From an uncultured Collinsella sp. (GTDB lineage Bacteria; Actinomycetota; Coriobacteriia; Coriobacteriales; Coriobacteriaceae): a stretch of 10,615 nucleotides of DNA. The DNA lies in the NCBI GenBank assembly GCA_905209765.1, contig CAJLUE010000062.1, forward strand, positions 1-10,615. Reading direction: 5' to 3'. A program made the position numbers and the translations under genes. This document shows, in pieces, positions 6,693-10,615 of the stretch. The notes beneath the pieces were generated by a model. It had not been told where the DNA came from and did no database searches. It was given only the letters and a program-made list of their open reading frames with translations. Numbering within the stretch: the stretch's first letter is position 1; the number at the start of each line of letters is the position of its first letter.

Positions 6693-6742
6693 ATGCCAGC
6701 ACGGCATTACTCGACGGGCGCGTCCGAGCGCCGTGCCCGTCG
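6693..6742 (+). other. Two hairpins between glgP and glgC
   Basis: ATGCC-agcac-GGCAT (6693-6707) is a small stem-loop. It is followed by CGACGGGC (6712-6719) paired with GCCCGTCG (6735-6742), extended inward by g6720-t6734, c6721-g6733 and g6722-c6732 to 11 pairs. The following bases (ctaatgggtttaag) contain no real T-run. This could be a weak terminator, an mRNA-stabilising hairpin or a processing site inside the operon. Confidence 0.45.
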
Positions 6743-6770
6743 CTAATGGGTTTAAGAACATCGATGACAG

Positions 6771-6776
6771 AAGGAG
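6771..6776 (+). promoter_or_regulatory. Ribosome binding site of glgC
   Basis: AAGGAG lies 6 bases upstream of the ATG at 6783, the strongest ribosome site in the cluster, and settles the glgC start. Confidence 0.85.
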
Positions 6777-6782
6777 AAATCG

Positions 6783-7931
6783 ATGAGTAAGAAAGAATGC
6801 ATCGCGATGCTCCTCGCAGGAGGACAGGGCAGCCGATTGGGGGCACTCACCCAAAAGATCGCTAAGCCGGCGGTTAGCTTTGGTGGCAAGTTCCGCATTA
6901 TCGACTTTTCGCTCTCCAACTGCTCCAACTCGGGCATCGACACGGTGGGCGTTCTGACGCAGTACCGTCCCTACCTGCTGCATGCCTACGTGGGCTCCGG
7001 CGAGGCTTGGGATCTGGACAGCCGTGACGGCGGCGTGTCGATCCTGCCGCCGTACGAGACGCAGACCGGCGGCGCCTGGTATGCGGGCACGGCCGACGCC
7101 ATTACGCAGAACCTCGACTATATCAAGGCCAACGACCCCAAGTACGTCCTGATTCTTTCGGGCGATCATCTGTATCGCATGGACTACCGCAAGATGCTCA
7201 AGACGCACATTGAGAACAACGCCGACCTCACGGTGAGCGTTATGCCCGTGCCGTGGGAGGAGGCCAGCCGCTTTGGCATCCTGACCACCGACCCCGAGGA
7301 CGGCCGCATCACCAAGTTCACCGAGAAGCCCGAGAAGCCCGATTCGAACCTCGCGTCCATGGGCATCTACATCTTCTCGGCCGACGTCCTGATCGAGGCC
7401 CTCGAGGCGGACGCCCTGGACCAGCGCTCGAGCCACGACTTTGGCAAGGACATCATCCCCAAGCTGCTCGGCGAGGGCAAGCGCCTGTACAGCTACGAGT
7501 TCCACGGCTTTTGGAAGGATGTCGGCACCATCGCCAGCTTCCACGAGACCTCGATGGACCTGCTGGGCAACAACCCCGAGTTCGATCTGTTTGACAAGAA
7601 CTTCCCCATCATGTCCAACATCACCACGCGTCCGCCGCACTACATTGGCCCGGACGGCCGCCTGGACGACTGCCTGGTCTCCAACGGCTGCAAGATCTAC
7701 GGCACCGCTCGCCACTCGATCCTTTCGACCGATGTCATCATCGAGGAGCGCGCCGTGGTCGAGGATTCCGTGCTACTGCCGGGTGCGCACGTTAAGAGCG
7801 GCGCGCACATCTGCCGCGCTATTTTGGGCGAGAACTCCACGGTCGAAGAGGGCGTGAAGCTCGGCTCTGTCGATACCACCAAGGATACGGCCGTCGTTGG
7901 AAATGACGTCGTTATCGGGAAGGGGGAATGA
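6783..7931 (+). CDS. glgC: Glucose-1-phosphate adenylyltransferase, catalytic subunit
   Basis: Makes ADP-glucose and pyrophosphate from ATP and glucose-1-phosphate, the committed step of bacterial glycogen synthesis. The 382 residues contain a complete nucleotidyltransferase domain: LLAGGQGSRLG (10-20), KPAVSFGGKFRIIDF (28-42), LILSGDHLYRMDY with metal-binding D128, FTEKPEKPDSNLASMGIY for the sugar phosphate, and FWKDVGTI. A left-handed beta-helix with hexapeptide-like repeats follows in about the last 90 residues and supports oligomerisation and allostery. It is followed after 4 bases by glgD, so the two are almost certainly translated together and form a mixed GlgC/GlgD enzyme as known in Firmicutes. 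All catalytic signatures are intact. Confidence 0.96.
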   Translation: MSKKECIAMLLAGGQGSRLGALTQKIAKPAVSFGGKFRIIDFSLSNCSNSGIDTVGVLTQYRPYLLHAYVGSGEAWDLDSRDGGVSILPPYETQTGGAWYAGTADAITQNLDYIKANDPKYVLILSGDHLYRMDYRKMLKTHIENNADLTVSVMPVPWEEASRFGILTTDPEDGRITKFTEKPEKPDSNLASMGIYIFSADVLIEALEADALDQRSSHDFGKDIIPKLLGEGKRLYSYEFHGFWKDVGTIASFHETSMDLLGNNPEFDLFDKNFPIMSNITTRPPHYIGPDGRLDDCLVSNGCKIYGTARHSILSTDVIIEERAVVEDSVLLPGAHVKSGAHICRAILGENSTVEEGVKLGSVDTTKDTAVVGNDVVIGKGE

Positions 7932-7935
7932 TCCG

Positions 7936-9063
7936 ATGATCAATCGCAAGGCCATCGGTTATATCACCGCTAACTACTCTTCGACCTACGGCAGCGTGCT
8001 GCTCAAGGACCGCCCCATCGCGTCCGTTCCGTTTTTGGGCCGCTACCGCCTGATCGACTTCCCGCTGTCCAACATGATGAATGCCGGCATTAAGACCGTC
8101 GGCGTCGTCATGCCGGGCAACTACCGCTCGCTGATCGACCACGTGGGCTCGGGCAAGGACTGGGGCCTGGACCGCAAGAAGGGCGGCCTGTTCATGGTGC
8201 CCGGCAACGCGTATGGCACCACCAAGGGCGGCATGCGCTTCCTGCTGCGCGACATCATCTCCAACAAGACGCTGTTCCAGCGCTCGGACAAGCCCTATGT
8301 CGTGATGATGGGCACCAACATCATCTTTAACATGGACCTCAACACCATCATCGACGCGCACGAGAACTCCGGTGCCCAGATGACCGTGGTGTACTGCAAG
8401 GCCACGCGCAACGTCGATGACGAGACTAAGCTGCAAATCAACGAGAACGGCCGCCTGACGGGCGTGAGCGCCGGCGTCGTGTACGGCGACAACGCCTCGA
8501 TGGACTGCTGCATCGTCAACCGCGAGACGCTGCTCGAGATCATCGACCATTACCAGGCCGCCGACTATCTGGATCTGCTCGAGGCACTCCAGGGCGACTT
8601 TGGCAACATCGACGTGTGCAGCTACGAGTACAAGGACGAGGTCGTGGGCGTGTTTAGCGAGAAGTCGCTGTACCGCCGCAGCATGGACCTGCTCGACCAG
8701 ACCGTGGCCGATCAGCTCTTCGATCCCGAGCGCCCGATCCTGACCAAGGCTCACGACGTGCCGCCTTCGCGCTATGCGACCGGCAGCCACGCGTGCAACT
8801 CAATCATCTCGGCCGGCTGCATCATCAAGGGCACCGTGCGCAACTCGATCCTGTCGCGCGGCGTTGTGGTCGAGGAAGGCGCTTCGGTGACCAACTCGAT
8901 CATCAACCAGAGCTGCATTATCAAGAGCGGCGCCCGCGTTGAGAATGCCATCCTGGACAAGAACAACGTGGTTCCCACCAACACCGAGCTCCGCGGCACG
9001 CCCGAGAACATCCTGGTGCTGGGCAAGGCTCCGTTAACTCCCGATACCACCATCGTGCATTAA
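7936..9063 (+). CDS. glgD: GlgD, non-catalytic ADP-glucose pyrophosphorylase subunit
   Basis: A 375-residue GlgC paralogue that partners GlgC. It keeps the fold (SVPFLGRYRLIDFPLSNMMNAGI near 30-52, HVGSGKDWGLD near 69-79, C-terminal beta-helix) but lacks the GGxGxRL nucleotide loop; the equivalent region reads ANYSSTYGSVLLKDRP. The catalytic aspartate is replaced: GlgC SGDHLYRMD aligns with GTNIIFNMD, putting N128 where GlgC has D128. In Firmicutes such GlgD proteins raise the activity and alter the regulation of GlgC; the same role is inferred here. The ATG at 7936 is chosen because AGGGGG (7921-7926) inside the glgC end sits 9 bases upstream and the protein then begins MINRKAIGYI. An upstream in-frame start within glgC is less likely. 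The close spacing suggests translational coupling. Confidence 0.93.
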   Translation: MINRKAIGYITANYSSTYGSVLLKDRPIASVPFLGRYRLIDFPLSNMMNAGIKTVGVVMPGNYRSLIDHVGSGKDWGLDRKKGGLFMVPGNAYGTTKGGMRFLLRDIISNKTLFQRSDKPYVVMMGTNIIFNMDLNTIIDAHENSGAQMTVVYCKATRNVDDETKLQINENGRLTGVSAGVVYGDNASMDCCIVNRETLLEIIDHYQAADYLDLLEALQGDFGNIDVCSYEYKDEVVGVFSEKSLYRRSMDLLDQTVADQLFDPERPILTKAHDVPPSRYATGSHACNSIISAGCIIKGTVRNSILSRGVVVEEGASVTNSIINQSCIIKSGARVENAILDKNNVVPTNTELRGTPENILVLGKAPLTPDTTIVH

Positions 9064-9094
9064 CGTAGGCACCGCAACATCGCTCGAAACATGC

Positions 9095-9130
9095 AGAATA
9101 GCCGCCCGGTTTGCGCCAGGCGGCTATTCT
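9095..9130 (+). terminator. Strong hairpin between glgD and glgA (possible terminator)
   Basis: AGAATAGCCGCC (9095-9106) is perfectly complementary to GGCGGCTATTCT (9119-9130), a 12-bp stem with a 12-base loop. It begins 31 bases after the glgD stop and ends 22 bases before the glgA start. No T-run follows (cgaattgcaac), so intrinsic termination would be weak. It may act as an attenuator lowering glgA transcription or protect the upstream mRNA. No clear promoter for glgA alone is visible. Confidence 0.5.
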
Positions 9131-9152
9131 CGAATTGCAACAGGGAGACAAT

Positions 9153-10615
9153 ATGGCTGATTCCAGCAAAAAGATGCAGATCGTGTTTGCCTCGGCCGAG
9201 TGCGCACCGTTTGTAAAGACCGGTGGCCTGGGCGACGTGGCGGGCTCGCTGCCAGCGGCGCTTGTGCGCGCCGGCGCCGAGGTCATCGTGATGGTGCCCA
9301 AGTATGCCACCATCAAGGACGAGTACAAAGCGCAGATGGAGCACTTCTCCGACTTTTACGTGAGCTTGGGCTGGCGCAACGAGTACTGCGGGCTCGAGAA
9401 GCTCGAGCACGACGGCGTCACCTATATGTTCATCGACAACGAGCGCTACTTTGCGCGCGACTATCCGTACGGCTTCTTTGACGACGGCGAACGCTTTGCG
9501 TTCTTCTCCAAGGCCATCACCGAGAGCCTGCAGCACCTGCCGGCCGGCTTTGAGTGCGACATCCTGCACTGCAATGACTGGCAGACGGCGCTGGCGCCCG
9601 TGTTCCTGCGCGAGTTCTACCAGGGCCTGCCGCTGTACGACCGCGTCAAGACCGTGTTCTCGATCCACAACGTGGCGTTCCAGGGCCAGTTTAGCGACAC
9701 CGTGATGGAGGACATCCTGGGCGTGGCGCACATTCCGGCGGCCGCCTCGCAGCTGCGTTGCGACGCCTGCAGCATCAACTACATGCTGGGCGCGCTGCGC
9801 TATGCCGACGCCATCACCACGGTGAGCCCCACCTATGCCAACGAGATCCAGACGCCCGAGTTTGGCGAGGGCCTGGACGGCGTGCTGCGCGAGCGCTCCT
9901 ATGCGCTGCAGGGCATTTTGAACGGCATTGACGTGGCGGGCTTTGACCCGGCGACCGACAAGCGCATTGCCGCAAACTACACGGTTGATGACCGCTCCGG
10001 CAAGGCCGTGTGCAAGGCCAAGCTGCAGGAAGAGCTGGGACTCGAGGTTCGCGACGACCGTCCGCTTATGGTGATGGTCACGCGCCTGACGCGCCAGAAG
10101 GGCATGGACCTGGTCATGTACGCGCTCGACCGCATCCTGTTCGGCGGCGTTCAGGTGGCGGTGCTGGGCACCGGCGACCGCGACTACGAAGACGGCCTGC
10201 GCTACTTCCAGGACAAGTACCCCGGCACCATGGCTGCGCGCATCGAGTTCGATCCGGCGCTGTCGCAGCGTATGTATGCCGCCGCCGATATGTTCCTGAT
10301 GCCTTCGAAGTTTGAGCCCTGCGGTCTGTCGCAGATCATCGCCATGCGCTACGGCACCCTGCCCATCGTGCGCGAGACCGGTGGTCTGAAGGACACGGTG
10401 ATCCCGTATAACGAATTTACCGGCGAGGGCACGGGCTTCTCGTTTACCAACTTTAACGGCGACGAGATGGGCGACGCCGTGTTCCGCGCGGCACGCCTGT
10501 TCTGGGATAACCGCGAGGCCTGGAACCAGCTGGTCACGCAGGCCATGAGCCAGGACTTTAGCTGGACGCGCTCGGCCGACAAGTATCTGGACCTGTACTT
10601 CTTTATGCATCCGGA
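9153..10615 (+). CDS. glgA: Glycogen synthase (GT5, ADP-glucose), 3' end cut by window
   Basis: Transfers glucose from ADP-glucose to the non-reducing end of a growing alpha-1,4 glucan in the cytoplasm. The reading frame runs open from ATG 9153 to the window edge, giving 487 complete codons; the family is usually about 475-490 residues, so only a short end is missing. Visible blocks are the ADP-glucose site VKTGGLGDVAGSLP with K22, the LHCNDWQTAL and FSIHNVAFQGQF segments of the N-terminal Rossmann domain, ITTVSPTYANEI, GILNGID, VTRLTRQKGMDL opening the C-terminal domain, and FEPCGLSQIIAMRYGTLPIVRETGGLKDTV with E388 and C390 of the conserved ExCG motif. AGGGAG lies 5 bases before the start. 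It is separated from glgD by a strong hairpin, so its expression may differ from that of glgBPCD. Confidence 0.96.
   Translation, partial: MADSSKKMQIVFASAECAPFVKTGGLGDVAGSLPAALVRAGAEVIVMVPKYATIKDEYKAQMEHFSDFYVSLGWRNEYCGLEKLEHDGVTYMFIDNERYFARDYPYGFFDDGERFAFFSKAITESLQHLPAGFECDILHCNDWQTALAPVFLREFYQGLPLYDRVKTVFSIHNVAFQGQFSDTVMEDILGVAHIPAAASQLRCDACSINYMLGALRYADAITTVSPTYANEIQTPEFGEGLDGVLRERSYALQGILNGIDVAGFDPATDKRIAANYTVDDRSGKAVCKAKLQEELGLEVRDDRPLMVMVTRLTRQKGMDLVMYALDRILFGGVQVAVLGTGDRDYEDGLRYFQDKYPGTMAARIEFDPALSQRMYAAADMFLMPSKFEPCGLSQIIAMRYGTLPIVRETGGLKDTVIPYNEFTGEGTGFSFTNFNGDEMGDAVFRAARLFWDNREAWNQLVTQAMSQDFSWTRSADKYLDLYFFMHP

Noticed and set aside
5604..7715. 703-codon open frame on the minus strand
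   Set aside because: It runs antisense across glgP and glgC; its valine/alanine/histidine-rich composition is what the complement of GC3-rich genes gives, and it matches no family.
9064..9152. Separate promoter for glgA
   Set aside because: No acceptable -35/-10 pair is visible in the 89-base gap; only the hairpin and ribosome site stand out.

Overview
The window carries a glycogen metabolism gene cluster from a GC-rich bacterium, with two divergent housekeeping-type genes to its left. Strong third-position GC, a Firmicutes-style GlgC/GlgD pair and actinobacterial-looking Lys/Ala-rich protein tails together suggest a gut actinobacterium of the Coriobacteriia (Collinsella-like). That placement is inference from protein style and not from a marker gene.

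Layout. Positions 1-201 hold no gene, but contain a very long hairpin (61-143) and two tandem copies of a 43-base unit (123-208) that run into the end of the first gene. On the minus strand lie a thiamine pyrophosphokinase (202-843) and, just upstream of it, a HAD-family phosphatase (853-1542); the two are 9 bases apart and share a reading frame. A 346-base divergent regulatory region (1543-1888) contains four copies of a GGTAAAAC/GTTTTACC half-site, candidate promoters in both directions and a run of inverted repeats that may be a structured glgB leader. On the plus strand follow glgB (1889-4153), glgP (4248-6674), glgC (6783-7931), glgD (7936-9063) and glgA (9153 to beyond the window edge).

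How the genes work together. GlgC, with its non-catalytic partner GlgD, makes ADP-glucose from glucose-1-phosphate and ATP. GlgA extends alpha-1,4 chains from ADP-glucose, GlgB inserts alpha-1,6 branches, and GlgP returns glucose-1-phosphate by phosphorolysis. Synthesis and breakdown are therefore encoded together on one strand. No debranching enzyme is seen in the window. Each intergenic gap inside the cluster except glgC-glgD holds an inverted repeat, which could set relative expression of the genes.

Most of the window is a recognisable pathway rather than a new system. The parts most worth a second look are the 50-208 repeat/hairpin element, the operator array and leader before glgB, the loss of the conserved region I histidine in GlgB, and the histone-H1-like basic tail on GlgB.
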